Notes: a model not told the origin generated them from the sequence alone. 64,000 bases of DNA from Paraburkholderia sp. (GCF_004298475.1 NZ_SCRP01000010.1:186001-250000); one strand, 5' to 3'. Positions 40,853 to 50,503 are shown, counted from the first letter of the stretch. Numbers and translations are program-made.

Positions 40853-42202
40853 TCACGCCTCGGCGTCGCAGACATACACTGAGAACCGCTCGCCCTCCGT
40901 CTCTTCGAAGCGCCTGATCTGCGCAATATGGTGCGCCTCCAGCACACTTCCGCTCGTCATCAGCAGCACGCCACGAGAGGTGCGCAGATCGTCTGCGAGC
41001 TTCATGCCCATTTTCAGCCGCGCCGTGTCGATGCAGGCATGGTCCAGCCCACTCGCCTGGCGGGCTTTGAGAACCTTGAGGAAATCGTCCACGAGTGCCG
41101 GGTCGTAGCGCATTCCGGCCTGCGAACGGAGTACCGAAGTAATCTTCTCATCGGGAACCACGCGCCCCAACAGCGCACCCGATCGCAGTCCCTCGAAATC
41201 TCGTACGATGGCGAGAATCCGCGCGCCCATCGGAATCTCCGGGCCGCTCAGGCTGTTGGGGGTCCCGCGCCCGTCATAGCGCTCGTATTGATGCCGGATG
41301 AGCACCCCCGCCGCCTGCAGATTGGCGACGGGCATCAGCGTCATCTGCGCATGCAGAGGGTGCTGGTAATAGGAACGCGCCTCCGTTGGCGTGAATTTGT
41401 CGACCGTCTTCTGAACGATCGCGTCCGGCAGCGCGAGCTTGCCGACGCCGAGCAGCAACCCTGCGAAATATGTTTCCTGGGCCTCGTATTCGCTCAACCC
41501 CGCTTCAAGCGCGAGCTGGCGCGCGAGATCCGCGATTCGCGATGCCTGCCCGCCCAACACGCCGCAGCGCAACTCGATCATGTTCGCGCACACTTTCAGC
41601 ATCGCGATGAAGTTGCACTTGAGATCTTCCTCGGCCTTTTCGAGGAACATGACCGTCTGACCGAGTTCCTCCGTACGTGCCTTGACCTGAGCTTCAAGCG
41701 TCGCATTGAACTGCTTGAGCTGTTCATTCTGTACGCGCGTCAATTCGCCCAGCCTTGCAGCTTCGCGCCGCAGAGCCTGCTCCTCGATTGCGCGCTTCAC
41801 GGTCAGCAGCAGGTCCTGATCGTCCCAGGGCTTCTGCAGATAGTGATAAACGCCGCCTTCGTTGATTGCGCTCACAACCGATGCAATGTCCGCATAACCG
41901 GTCAGCAAGAGCCGCGCCGTGTCGGGCCACCTGCTTCGAACCGACGCCAGAAATTCCGCGCCGCTCATGTTCGGCATACGCATGTCCGAGATGACCACGT
42001 CGATCGGATGTTCTTCCAGTATTTTCAAACCGGCGCTGCCGCTCTCCGCCGTATGGATCTCATAGCGACACTGACGAAGCAGCCGGCGCAGTGCGGACAG
42101 CACGCTGGGTTCGTCGTCAACGATCAGTATCGACCCGATCTGCTTGGCTGACTGATCGCTGTCGAGCGTTTCCATTTCCGCGTTACACGGGAAATCACTC
42201 AC
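40853..42202 (-). CDS. Response regulator with degenerate HD-GYP domain
   Basis: About 449 residues from GTG 42202, preferred over an upstream TTG because GGAGAG lies 6 bases before it. Receiver domain at about 22-140: ILIVDDEPS, the phosphoacceptor region DVVISDMRMPNMSG, LLTGYAD and YLQKPWDDQDL. A coiled coil (about 140-190) links to an HD-GYP-like domain. The HD pair is lost: the usual LLHDIGK is LLLGVGK, and HHExxDGxGYP is HQYERYDGRGTP. So cyclic-di-GMP hydrolysis is unlikely and it may be a scaffold or sensor. It is divergent from the FIST/kinase pair. Confidence 0.9.
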   Translation of the reverse strand: MSDFPCNAEMETLDSDQSAKQIGSILIVDDEPSVLSALRRLLRQCRYEIHTAESGSAGLKILEEHPIDVVISDMRMPNMSGAEFLASVRSRWPDTARLLLTGYADIASVVSAINEGGVYHYLQKPWDDQDLLLTVKRAIEEQALRREAARLGELTRVQNEQLKQFNATLEAQVKARTEELGQTVMFLEKAEEDLKCNFIAMLKVCANMIELRCGVLGGQASRIADLARQLALEAGLSEYEAQETYFAGLLLGVGKLALPDAIVQKTVDKFTPTEARSYYQHPLHAQMTLMPVANLQAAGVLIRHQYERYDGRGTPNSLSGPEIPMGARILAIVRDFEGLRSGALLGRVVPDEKITSVLRSQAGMRYDPALVDDFLKVLKARQASGLDHACIDTARLKMGMKLADDLRTSRGVLLMTSGSVLEAHHIAQIRRFEETEGERFSVYVCDAEA

Positions 42203-42647
42203 GATGTACTCTCCGGTTTCAACATCTGCAAGATCGACAATCAATTGTGCGCGCCGGCTTTCCAGCCTTGCGCAATTGCATTCCAGCTACCACCACCAAA
42301 GAGTGGAAGCTTAACTATGTAACGGACGCTGCGGAACCGCCGGACATCAGGTTTTCCCTCGATGCCTTGCGCATTTGACGCACTTCACATTAAATGCACG
42401 TGTATCCGGTTGGCACTTCGGTTCTCCGCCGCCGACATTGCGGCGATGCCATCGCCCATGACGCAGCCGCGTCCGTACCACAGACACCCTCCAGTATCGA
42501 TCTCGCAAACGTTTTACCAAAACCTGGCGAATATCCGCATTCAGAATTCAGTTCCTCCTGCCGATATCACAGGGTGAGTCTGCTGTATCTGCCGACCATC
42601 AAGAGCGTACCGGCCTCGCGAAGTGGCCCGGAAAGGAGGAACCTGTT
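42203..42647. other. Divergent intergenic region of the signalling cluster
   Basis: About 440 bp holding promoters for the receiver gene and the FIST gene. The only clear signal is AAAGGAGG at about 42634-42641, the ribosome site for FIST. No RNA gene recognised. Confidence 0.4.
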
Positions 42648-43811
42648 ATGCCATCCGTTGAGTCTTCCTCGATCGTATCAGCCCATTCGACGCACCCCGA
42701 CGCACGCACGGCTGTTCGCGAAGTCGGCGCCACGCTTGCTGGCTGCGACGCCGAACTCGTCATCTTCTACTGCTCCAGCCATTTCGACCTGGACGCTCTC
42801 GCCGGTGAAATTCGCGCGACGTTCGGCGAAACGCGTGTCATCGGCTGCACCACGGCTGGCGAGATCGGGCCGGCCGGCTATCTGGATCACAGTCTCTCGG
42901 CGGTCGCGTTACCGCGTGCGCTGTTTACAGCGGAGATAACGCGCATCGACAATTTGCGCGATTTTACGATTGCCGGCGGCCAGGCATACGCGATCAATGC
43001 CCTGAACGATCTCGAGAAGCATGCATCGCACGCGAGCGCATCCAACTCGTTTGCGCTGCTGCTGGTCGACGGGCTTTCGGTACGCGAAGAGCCGGTCGCG
43101 CGCACGCTGCAAAACGCCCTCGGCGACATTCCGCTGGTCGGTGGATCGGCAGGCGACGATCTGCGTTTCGAGCGCACCGCGATATTCCATGAGGGGTCCT
43201 TTCGCAACGACTGCGCCGTTCTGGTCGTCGCAACGACAGCATTGCCCTTTCGCACGTTCAAGACGCAGCACTTTCTTCGCTGCGAAGAAAGACTGGTCGT
43301 GACCGGAGCCGACGCGCCGCGACGCACCGTATACGAAATCAACGGGCTTCCGGCCGCCAAAGAGTACGCACGGTTGATCGGCGCAAGCGTGGACGATCTT
43401 TGCTCCAGCCATTTTGCGTCCGCGCCCGTCGTCGTGTTGATAGACGGCGCCGATTATGTTCGCTCCATCCAGAAACTGAATCCCGACGGCAGTCTCACGT
43501 TTTATTGCGCCATCGAGGAAGGTCTTGTATTGCGCGTCGCGAGAGCACTCGATCTCGTCGAGAACCTGCGCACGACGTTCGACGATCTTCGCAATACGCT
43601 GGGCGAACCCAAACTGACGCTCACGTACGATTGCATCCTGCGTCACCTCGAAATGACACAACGCGGAACCCGAGATGAAGCGGCCGCCCTTTACAAGGCA
43701 AATCACGCGGTCGGTTTCAGCACCTATGGCGAGCAATATCGCGGCGTCCACGTCAACCAGACGCTGACCGGCATCGTGTTCGGCAATGAGGCGGGGACAG
43801 CCCGTGTCTGA
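42648..43811 (+). CDS. FIST-domain sensory protein
   Basis: 387 residues. FIST N-terminal domain at about 25-220: AELVIFYCSSHFDLDALAGE, VIGCTTAGEIGPAGYLDHSL, LVGGSAGDDLRF and FHEGSFRNDCAVLV. FIST C-terminal domain at about 235-370: YEINGLPAAKEYARLIGASV, FYCAIEEGLVLRVARALDLV and TYDCILRHLEM. FIST proteins are proposed to sense small ligands such as amino acids for signal transduction. There is no signal peptide or TM helix. The stop overlaps the kinase start by 8 bases, so sensor and kinase are coupled. Confidence 0.93.
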   Translation: MPSVESSSIVSAHSTHPDARTAVREVGATLAGCDAELVIFYCSSHFDLDALAGEIRATFGETRVIGCTTAGEIGPAGYLDHSLSAVALPRALFTAEITRIDNLRDFTIAGGQAYAINALNDLEKHASHASASNSFALLLVDGLSVREEPVARTLQNALGDIPLVGGSAGDDLRFERTAIFHEGSFRNDCAVLVVATTALPFRTFKTQHFLRCEERLVVTGADAPRRTVYEINGLPAAKEYARLIGASVDDLCSSHFASAPVVVLIDGADYVRSIQKLNPDGSLTFYCAIEEGLVLRVARALDLVENLRTTFDDLRNTLGEPKLTLTYDCILRHLEMTQRGTRDEAAALYKANHAVGFSTYGEQYRGVHVNQTLTGIVFGNEAGTARV

Positions 43812-44982
43812 AGCGCCCACGCACGCAGACGCGCCATCGGATGTCGAGGCGCTGGACATGGAAATCGTGCGATTGAACAAGATCGTGCGTGCCCTGATGG
43901 ACCGTGCCGAACGCAGCACGATGGCATACAGTTCCGATTTCAGCCTGTTCCAGATGGCGGTCACGCTCGAAGACCAGGTTCGACATCGCACCCGCGAGCT
44001 GGAAGCCGCGCTTCACGAGAACCGCAAGATCACGCACACGCTTCAGCTTACCCAGGCGTTGATGCGGCAGGAAATCGACGAACGCAGACGGACACAGGCC
44101 GAACTCGAAACGGAGCGCATCGCACAGCAAGACTTGATCGAGAAACTCGAGCAGGCGCATGTGCAGTTGCTGCAATCGGAAAAGCTCGCATCGATCGGAC
44201 AACTGGCGGCGGGTGTGGCCCACGAGATCAACAACCCGATTGGATTCGTCGATTCCAATTTGCACACGCTCAAGACCTGGATGACCCAGTTGCTGGGTTA
44301 CATGAACTTGCAGGACAGCATGCTGCGCACGTCGTGCGATCTCGACGACGAAGCATTGGCCCGTCTTCATACGGCGCGCGAGCAGGCGGATCTCGACTAT
44401 CTGCTTTCCGACGTCGACGCATTGATCGAAGAGTCGATCGAGGGTACGTCACGCGTGCGCCGCATCGTACAGGACCTGCGCGATTTCTCGCGGGTGGGAA
44501 GCGAGGAATGGAGCATCGTGGATATTCACAACGGTCTCGATGCAACGCTGAACGTCGTGCACAATGAACTCAAGTACAAGGCGAAAGTCGTCAAGGACTA
44601 CGGCCAGTTGCCGCCGGTCGAGTGCATTCCGTCCCAGATCAATCAGGTTGTGATGAACCTGCTCGTCAATGCCGCCCAGGCCATCGCCGAACACGGAACC
44701 ATCACGATCACCACACGCCATCAGGGCGAAGGCGTCACCATCGCGGTCAAGGACACCGGCGCAGGCATGACCGCCGAAGTGCGAGCCAGGATATTCGATC
44801 CGTTCTTTACGACAAAACCCGTCGGCAAGGGAACGGGGCTCGGACTGTCGGTTTCGTACGGAATTGTCGAAAAGCACGGCGGCAGGATCACGGTGGAAAG
44901 CGAGCCGGGAAAAGGTTCGAGCTTTACGGTATGGATACCGGTCGCTCGACCGCATCCGACCGCCACGAGCATTGGTCGCTGA
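43804..44982 (+). CDS. Soluble sensor histidine kinase
   Basis: 392 residues from GTG 43804, with GGGGA upstream; ATG 43786 is an alternative. No TM segment. Residues about 20-135 are a long coiled coil (RHRTRELEAALHENRK, ERIAQQDLIEKLEQAHVQLL). The H box is EKLASIGQLAAGVAHEINNP with the phosphorylatable His. The HATPase domain has NQVVMNLLVNAAQAI, DTGAGM and FDPFFTTKPVGKGTGLGLSV. It has no sensor domain of its own, so the FIST protein is the natural input; the divergent receiver protein is the natural output. Confidence 0.93.
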   Translation: MSEAPTHADAPSDVEALDMEIVRLNKIVRALMDRAERSTMAYSSDFSLFQMAVTLEDQVRHRTRELEAALHENRKITHTLQLTQALMRQEIDERRRTQAELETERIAQQDLIEKLEQAHVQLLQSEKLASIGQLAAGVAHEINNPIGFVDSNLHTLKTWMTQLLGYMNLQDSMLRTSCDLDDEALARLHTAREQADLDYLLSDVDALIEESIEGTSRVRRIVQDLRDFSRVGSEEWSIVDIHNGLDATLNVVHNELKYKAKVVKDYGQLPPVECIPSQINQVVMNLLVNAAQAIAEHGTITITTRHQGEGVTIAVKDTGAGMTAEVRARIFDPFFTTKPVGKGTGLGLSVSYGIVEKHGGRITVESEPGKGSSFTVWIPVARPHPTATSIGR

Positions 44983-45151
44983 TCGACTATCTGAGGAACG
45001 TTTGTTCGTTCCGTCGCCATTACCAGCCATCCCGCGCGTCCCGCCCGCCTCCGCGCTCACCGGCTCATTGATCGGGTGCGTGCATCCTCAGCGCAATCAG
45101 CGTTATCGGGGTAATCCACCCGGACTCTGGCGAAAGCGGTTAAAACATTTG

Positions 45152-45179
45152 TTGACAGGTTTTATCCGGTCGCTATAAT
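45152..45179 (+). promoter_or_regulatory. Promoter of second tRNA-Leu
   Basis: TTGACA (45152-45157) and TATAAT (45174-45179), 16 bases apart, 21 bases before the tRNA. Same boxes and spacing as the promoter at 18391, but a different leader. Confidence 0.88.
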
Positions 45180-45200
45180 GGCCGCCTAGCTTCAAGACGT

Positions 45201-45287
45201 GCCCAGGTGGCGGAATTGGTAGACGCACCAGGTTCAGGTCCTGGCGGTGGCAACACTGTGGAGGTTCGAGTCCTCTCCTGGGCACCA
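45201..45287 (+). tRNA. tRNA-Leu (CAG), copy 2; island attachment site
   Basis: 87 nt, perfect acceptor GCCCAGG / CCTGGGC, anticodon CAG, encoded CCA. The 3' 21 bases (45267-45287) recur at 57267-57287, so this gene is the left boundary of the island and is kept intact by the integrated copy. Confidence 0.97.
45267..45287 (+). repeat. attL: left direct repeat of the island
   Basis: CGAGTCCTCTCCTGGGCACC followed by A, the tRNA T-arm and acceptor 3' strand. An identical copy starts exactly 12,000 bases to the right. Confidence 0.85.
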
Positions 45288-45321
45288 ACGGTTGTTCCGG
45301 CGAAAGCCGATGTAGTTCGAG

Positions 45322-45357
45322 AAACCCCGTAAGATCATAGTCTTACGGGGTTTTTTG
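45322..45357 (+). terminator. Terminator after tRNA-Leu copy 2
   Basis: A 13-bp stem (45322-45334 with 45341-45353) with loop TCATAG and T run; nearly identical to that at 18733. Confidence 0.88.
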
Positions 45358-45442
45358 TTTCCGCGGGCAGCCGTCATATACCGGCGGCATCAGCGATTTT
45401 TGCGGATACTCTTGCGTATACACGGAATCGAGGTGCCGAGCG

Positions 45443-46407
45443 ATGCCCAAACGCGCCGAACCGAAGTCCGAAGTCGTATTTCGCGTCGCCGAACCGCGCG
45501 CGCGCCCTTACCTACTCTCTGACGGGAACGGGCTTGCCTTACGCATCTGGCCGAACGGAAGCAAAACGTGGCTGCTCCGTTATCGCCGCCCAGGTACGGG
45601 CAAGGAGAACTTTCTCAGTCTTGGTCCATATCCGGAAGTTACACTCGTCGACGCGCGCAAGTCCGCTGCGATCACGCGTAGTCTCGTGCGTGATGGTACA
45701 GATCCGGTCGAGCACCGCAGAGCCGAAGCAACTGCACGCCAACGCGCCGCTGAGGGGGCGTTTCATCTCGTGGCAGAGAATTGGCTGGCATTCAAACGCA
45801 AGGAATGGGCGGACGAGACTTACCGCAAAGCGGAGTTCGTGGTTAGGCAATACTGATCCCACCACTACGCAACAAGCCCATTTCGACGCTTGCGACATCG
45901 GAAGTCAAACCGGTGTTGGAAGCAATAGCGGACCATGCCCCCAACCTCGCAACCAAGGCACGCCAATACGTAGGCGGCATCGTGACGTATGCGACCCACC
46001 ATAGCCTGCGAGAGGACGGGGTTCCGTTGTCGCTGCGCGGAGTCATCCCGCGACACGAGAAAGGCCACATCCCGGCGATTACGAAACCCACCGAAATTGT
46101 CCCGCTGGTTCAAGCCATCAATACCTATAAGTCGCCGATTACCAGGGCCGCGCTAAAACTGACCATGCTCACGGGCTTACGCCCCGGAGTGATCGCAGCC
46201 GCACCGTGGGACGAAATCGACATGAAAGCGGGCGAATGGCATGTTCTGGCCGCGCGGATGAAGATGCGCCACGACCATATCGTGCCTTTATCCATCTGCC
46301 TCTATCAACAGGAACGCGATGGAGCGATATTTCTGGCATGGTCCACAAGGATGACGTCATGCAGTACGCGCATACTCACGAACATTCCGAGCTCGTTCGC
46401 CAACTAG
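45443..46407 (+). pseudogene. P4-like tyrosine integrase, frameshifted and truncated
   Basis: The first 137 codons encode the N-terminal part of a DUF4102 integrase: LSDGNGLALRIWPNGSKTWL, LGPYPEVTLVDAR, AENWLAFKRKEW. At about 45853 TACTGATCCC should read TAC-CTG-ATC; a single missing C causes a stop. The next frame continues (IPPLRNKPIST, ATSEVKPVLEAIADHAPNLA, LKLTMLTGLRPGVIAA, then MKMRHDHIVPLS), covering the core domain to the first catalytic Arg. After that the sequence diverges and the RHxxR/Tyr region is missing. The island can no longer excise by its own enzyme. Confidence 0.9.
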
Positions 46408-46455
46408 AAGAGCACAGGAACGCTTGCAGACAAGACCGCAGGGAGTCGAGCGGGC

Positions 46456-46641
46456 TCACTTCCCGTCGAGTAACTCTCTGATGGCTGCCTTGACAAAGGC
46501 TTTCTCATTCAGCTTCGTTGATGGCGCCCCTGCCAAGTGCCCCCAGATGCCTGGAATCGGCCGCAATTCAGTAGAGCGCAGCGACCGCAATTCCATCGCA
46601 TTGTCTGGCACGAACCAGCACCATGGCTTCGGAGAGACATA
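46456..46641 (-). pseudogene. C-terminal fragment of an alpha/beta hydrolase (homoserine acetyltransferase-like)
   Basis: A 61-codon frame without start reads PDNAMELRSLRSTELRPIPG, IWGHLAGAPSTKL and ends KAFVKAAIRELLDGK. The IPxIWGHxAG block with catalytic His is typical of the C-terminus of acetyltransferase-like hydrolases in Burkholderiaceae. It has the same direction as the binding-protein gene upstream (46748), so it may be a remnant of the last gene of the island operon. Confidence 0.5.
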
Positions 46642-46747
46642 TCAGGAAGCGCAGCTTTATGGCTCAGGCACCCACCTGGCGTTTATAGCGAATGAATCGC
46701 GAGCCGCCGCATGGCGGCCCGACGTCAAACTCCGGCAAGCAACAACA

Positions 46748-47893
46748 TCACATTTTCACGATGTCGAGCAGCGTTTTCTTGCCTGCCTTGTAGTCGTACA
46801 GCGAAATCACTCCGTGCTTGAGATCGCCCTTTGAATCAAAGGTGGTTTCCCCAAGCATCCCCGTGTAGTCCGTACCAGGCATTTTGGCCAGAATCTTCGC
46901 AGGATCGGTAGAATTCGCACGCTTCATCGCGTCGACAATGATATAGACGGCGTCGTAGGTGAAAGGCGCGTAGATCAGGATCGGCTGATGAAAGCGCGCT
47001 TCGTACTTCTGCTGAAATTCCTTGCCCGAGGCCATCTTCTCAAGCGCGAGGCCCGCCTGGGAACAGATCACGTTATCAGTCGCCGTACCGGCCAGATCGG
47101 CCAGATTTTCGGTGCACAGGCCATCTCCGGCGAGCACCTTCGCACGCAGCCCCAGTTGCTTTGACTGCTTCGCGAATGGCCCGCCCGTCGCATCCATGCC
47201 GCCGTACATGATGGCGTCCGGATTTTCGCCCTTGATCTTCGTCAGAACCGCACGAAAATCCACCGCCTTGTCGCTTGTCGCATCGTGCGACACGACGGTA
47301 ATACCCAGTGCCTTCGCACTCTTCTCGAATTCGCTCGCAAGGCCCTGACCATACGCAGTCGCATCGTCAACGATTGCAACCGACCTCACCTTCAGATTCT
47401 TCGCCGCATAGTTCGCGAGCGCCGGGCCCTGTTGAGCGTCCGTCGCTACCAGCCGGTACGTTGTCTTGAACCCCTGCTGGGTCAAGGCCGGATTGGTCGA
47501 GGACGGGGAGATCTGCACGATGCCTGCGTCGCTATAGATCCTGGACGCCGGGATCGACGTACCCGAATTCAGGTGACCGACCACTGCGACAACGTGGTCG
47601 TCGACCAGCTTCTGGGCAACCTGGGTCGCCGTGCGCGGGTCAGCGGCATCGTCCTGTACATCGAGTACCAATGTAATCTTCTGTCCGCCGATCACAAGCC
47701 CCTTCCTGTTGATTTCCTCGATCGCGAGTCTCGCACCGTTCTCGTTGTCCTTCCCAAGATGGGCGATCTGGCCGGTCAACGGCGCGACATGGCCAATCAG
47801 GACGGTCTGGTCCGCCACCGCATGCGTAACCATCATCGTGCAGAGCATTGCTGCGGCGGCGACAGGCACATGCTTTTTCATGCTGAGATTCAT
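46748..47893 (-). CDS. Branched-chain-type amino-acid binding protein (LivJ-like)
   Basis: About 381 residues from ATG 47893, with GGAGAC upstream. Signal peptide KKHVPVAAAAMLCTMMVTHA to VA. The mature part is type I periplasmic: TVLIGHVAPLTGQIAHLGKD, ENGARLAIEEINRKGLVIGG, VVGHLNSGTSIPASRIY, VQISPSSTNPALT and YGGMDATGGPFAKQ. No Liv permease or ATPase genes are near, so it may feed a transporter encoded elsewhere. As last gene of the aldolase operon, it likely binds the amino-acid-like substrate. Confidence 0.9.
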   Translation of the reverse strand: MNLSMKKHVPVAAAAMLCTMMVTHAVADQTVLIGHVAPLTGQIAHLGKDNENGARLAIEEINRKGLVIGGQKITLVLDVQDDAADPRTATQVAQKLVDDHVVAVVGHLNSGTSIPASRIYSDAGIVQISPSSTNPALTQQGFKTTYRLVATDAQQGPALANYAAKNLKVRSVAIVDDATAYGQGLASEFEKSAKALGITVVSHDATSDKAVDFRAVLTKIKGENPDAIMYGGMDATGGPFAKQSKQLGLRAKVLAGDGLCTENLADLAGTATDNVICSQAGLALEKMASGKEFQQKYEARFHQPILIYAPFTYDAVYIIVDAMKRANSTDPAKILAKMPGTDYTGMLGETTFDSKGDLKHGVISLYDYKAGKKTLLDIVKM

Positions 47894-48043
47894 CACGGTC
47901 TCCATCATCAGTTTATAAATCAATACCATCTCCCAAGGCGTACCAAGCCCCGCAGAGACACGGCAGTCAAGGAATGAGAGTCTTTCTGTTTTCTTTTTGA
48001 CCCGACACCAGCGGGCGAACCCCGCGGGTATCGCAAGGACAGG

Positions 48044-49549
48044 TCATTGCTCGTCGCTTTCCAGCACGTTCTGCGTAAGTGCAATCGAGGGAATCGTCGG
48101 CGTAAGCACGGCGCGACGTGCGCGTGCGCTCATCGTCTTCCATCCGATGACAAGCAATACCGCGACAGCTGGAATCGAGGCGACTGTCCACGTGCCGTTC
48201 GGATAATCGAATGCCATCAGCACAAGCACGCCCAGCAGGAACAGCAACGTGAGCCACGACGTGAACGGTGCCCCAGGCATACGAAACGCCACATCTTCAA
48301 CCTCGCCACGCGCGACCGCGGCACGGAACCGCATCTGGCAGACGACGATGAAGCCCCAGGTACTGACGATGCCGAGCGACGCGATGTTGAGCACGAGCTC
48401 GAACACATTCGACGGGACCAGGTAGTTCAGCACCACACCCACCACGTAGATGGCGACCGTCACGAGAATTCCCGTGTACGGCACTGATTGCGCGCTCATG
48501 CGTGCGAAGAGTTTCGGCGCGGAGCCGCCCATCGACAACGAGTGCAGTACTCGACCAGTCGAATACAGTCCAGAGTTAAGGCTCGACAGCGCAGCGGACA
48601 GCACGACGATGTTCATTAGCGAACCGATGCCGGGCACGCCGAGCGCGCTGAAGAAAGTCACGAACGGGCTCTGCCCCGCCTTGTATGCGCTCCACGGCAT
48701 CAGACACACCAGCATCGCTACCGATGCGACATAGAACAGCGCAATTCGCCAGATCACCCGGTTGATCGCGCGCGGCAGCACCCGGTGTGCATCCTTGCAT
48801 TCCCCCGCCGCGGTACCAACCAGTTCGATGCCAGCGAATGCAAACACGACGCCCTGCACCAGTACCAGCGGCGGCATCAGTCCGTGGGGGAAGAAGCCGC
48901 CGTTGTTGGTGATCAGATGTATGCCGGTCGCGTGGCCCGCAACCTGTCCACCGCTACCCAGGATCGCAGTTCCCACGATGAGGAAAATCACGATCGCGGC
49001 GACCTTGATCAACGCGAACCAGAACTCCATCTCGGCAAACCATTTCACGCCGACCAGGTTCATGCCCGCGACGAGGCACAACGCGATCAGCGCGAACACC
49101 CATTGCGGCACCGCGCCGAACGCACCCCAGTAGTGCATGTACAGCGCAACTGCGGTGATGTCGACAATGCCGGTCATTGCCCAGTTCAGGAAGTACATCC
49201 AACCGGCCACGAAAGACGCCTTTTCACCGAGGAACTCGCGTGCATACGACACGAAGCTGCCGCTGCTCGGCCGGTGCATCACGAGCTCGCCGAGCGCACG
49301 CAGGATCAGGAATGAAAACGCGCCACATACGAGATAGACGATCGCAAGCGAAGGCCCCGCCATCTGCAGGCGTGCGCCAGCGCCAAGGAAAAGGCCCGTG
49401 CCGATCGCGCCACCAATCGCAATCATCTGTACCTGCCGATTGCCCATGGTCTTGTGATAGCCCGCTTCGTGCGACTCAAGCCACTCTCTGCGACTGACGT
49501 CGGCGACACCCTGCGCGGCAAGTTCGTCTTTCTGTATCCTGGAATTCAT
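48044..49549 (-). CDS. Amino-acid permease (APC superfamily, AnsP/GabP-like)
   Basis: About 501 residues from ATG 49549 with GGAGACGG upstream. Twelve TM segments; the signature at helix 1 is MIAIGGAIGTGLFLGAGARL, then GPSLAIVYLVCGAFSFLILR and ALGELVMHRPSSGSFVSYA. AVVAFAFAGIELVGTAAGE-like FAFAGIELVGTAAGECKD lies in helix 6. It imports a neutral or acidic amino acid with protons. It lies in the island operon between the hydrolase and binding-protein genes, so uptake is encoded twice (permease and binding protein). Confidence 0.92.
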   Translation of the reverse strand: MNSRIQKDELAAQGVADVSRREWLESHEAGYHKTMGNRQVQMIAIGGAIGTGLFLGAGARLQMAGPSLAIVYLVCGAFSFLILRALGELVMHRPSSGSFVSYAREFLGEKASFVAGWMYFLNWAMTGIVDITAVALYMHYWGAFGAVPQWVFALIALCLVAGMNLVGVKWFAEMEFWFALIKVAAIVIFLIVGTAILGSGGQVAGHATGIHLITNNGGFFPHGLMPPLVLVQGVVFAFAGIELVGTAAGECKDAHRVLPRAINRVIWRIALFYVASVAMLVCLMPWSAYKAGQSPFVTFFSALGVPGIGSLMNIVVLSAALSSLNSGLYSTGRVLHSLSMGGSAPKLFARMSAQSVPYTGILVTVAIYVVGVVLNYLVPSNVFELVLNIASLGIVSTWGFIVVCQMRFRAAVARGEVEDVAFRMPGAPFTSWLTLLFLLGVLVLMAFDYPNGTWTVASIPAVAVLLVIGWKTMSARARRAVLTPTIPSIALTQNVLESDEQ

Positions 49550-49696
49550 CAAACCGTCTCCTGTATCAACCGTCAAGCTGATATCTGTTTTTTGTACCCG
49601 GTCTGTCCTGGCGACTGTCGCCAGTCGTCAGACGCACCGGATGAATGTTTTACGTTGCGCCCGTTTCGCTGGGCCGCGTCTGTCTACAACAGAAAG

Positions 49697-50503
49697 TCAG
49701 CCTGCACGCCGATGAAACCCGGCAATGGCTCTCCACATCAGCGCGGGATTTGAATACATCGGGAAATGCCCGCAATCCGGGATTTCGACCAGATCGACGC
49801 CCTGTTCCCGGATATGGTTCAGGTACGAGAGCGAGGCGTTCTGATTGCCGTACATGAACATTCGAGGGAACGGCAGGCCGAGAAACTTCGTCATCAGGTC
49901 GCCGTTGTCCGACAGGTCGACCATCGAGCGGAAAATTCCACCGACAGCTTCGGCACGCACCTTGTGCCAAAGGCTCGCCGAATAGAGCGCGCTCGCATAT
50001 GCCGGAGCAAGCCGGGCACGCTCGATGAAGTCGCGGAAAAATTGCTGTACACCGTCGCGCGGATGCTCGACGATCTGGCGACTGAGAAAGCAGTCCTCTG
50101 GCGCGATATTGCCTTCAATGTCGACGAAGCTGATCACGCGTTCCGGATACCGGTGCGCAAGCATCAGCGCAGTCAGGCCGCCCATCGAATGCCCGACCAG
50201 ATGAAAGCGCTCGAACCCGACCCGATCAAGTACAGCAAGCGCTGTTTCCATCAGGAACGGAATGCTGATCTTCGACAGGTCAGCACAATGCGTCTCGCCA
50301 CAACCCGGGGCGTCATACGCCACAAACGGATGACCCGCGAATTCCGGATAACGGACGATGTCGGCATAGTCCTCCTTCGTCGATCCGAACCCATGCAGGA
50401 ACAGGATCGATGCCTTGTCGCCCTCGCGATGGATGGCCGACACGTCCAGCGCCGTGCCATCGATGGAAAACACGAACTGCGCGCGGTTAAATTCTGCAGG
50501 CAT
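49697..50503 (-). CDS. Alpha/beta hydrolase
   Basis: About 268 residues from ATG 50503 (PAEFNRAQFVFSIDG). Motifs: ILFLHGFGSTKEDYADI (oxyanion loop), VAYDAPGCGETHC, the nucleophile elbow LVGHSMGGLTALMLAHRYPE and the terminal His in EIPDCGHFPMYSNP. The catalytic triad seems complete. In this operon it may open a lactone or cleave an amide or ester to release the amino acid that the aminotransferase uses. Spacing to the neighbours is about 85 and 150 bp. Confidence 0.9.
   Translation of the reverse strand: MPAEFNRAQFVFSIDGTALDVSAIHREGDKASILFLHGFGSTKEDYADIVRYPEFAGHPFVAYDAPGCGETHCADLSKISIPFLMETALAVLDRVGFERFHLVGHSMGGLTALMLAHRYPERVISFVDIEGNIAPEDCFLSRQIVEHPRDGVQQFFRDFIERARLAPAYASALYSASLWHKVRAEAVGGIFRSMVDLSDNGDLMTKFLGLPFPRMFMYGNQNASLSYLNHIREQGVDLVEIPDCGHFPMYSNPALMWRAIAGFHRRAG

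Noticed and set aside
46206..46481. Frame reading MVHKDDVMQYAHTHEHSEL after the integrase
   Set aside because: Lies where the integrase frame breaks down; I could not match it to an integrase C-terminus or another family.
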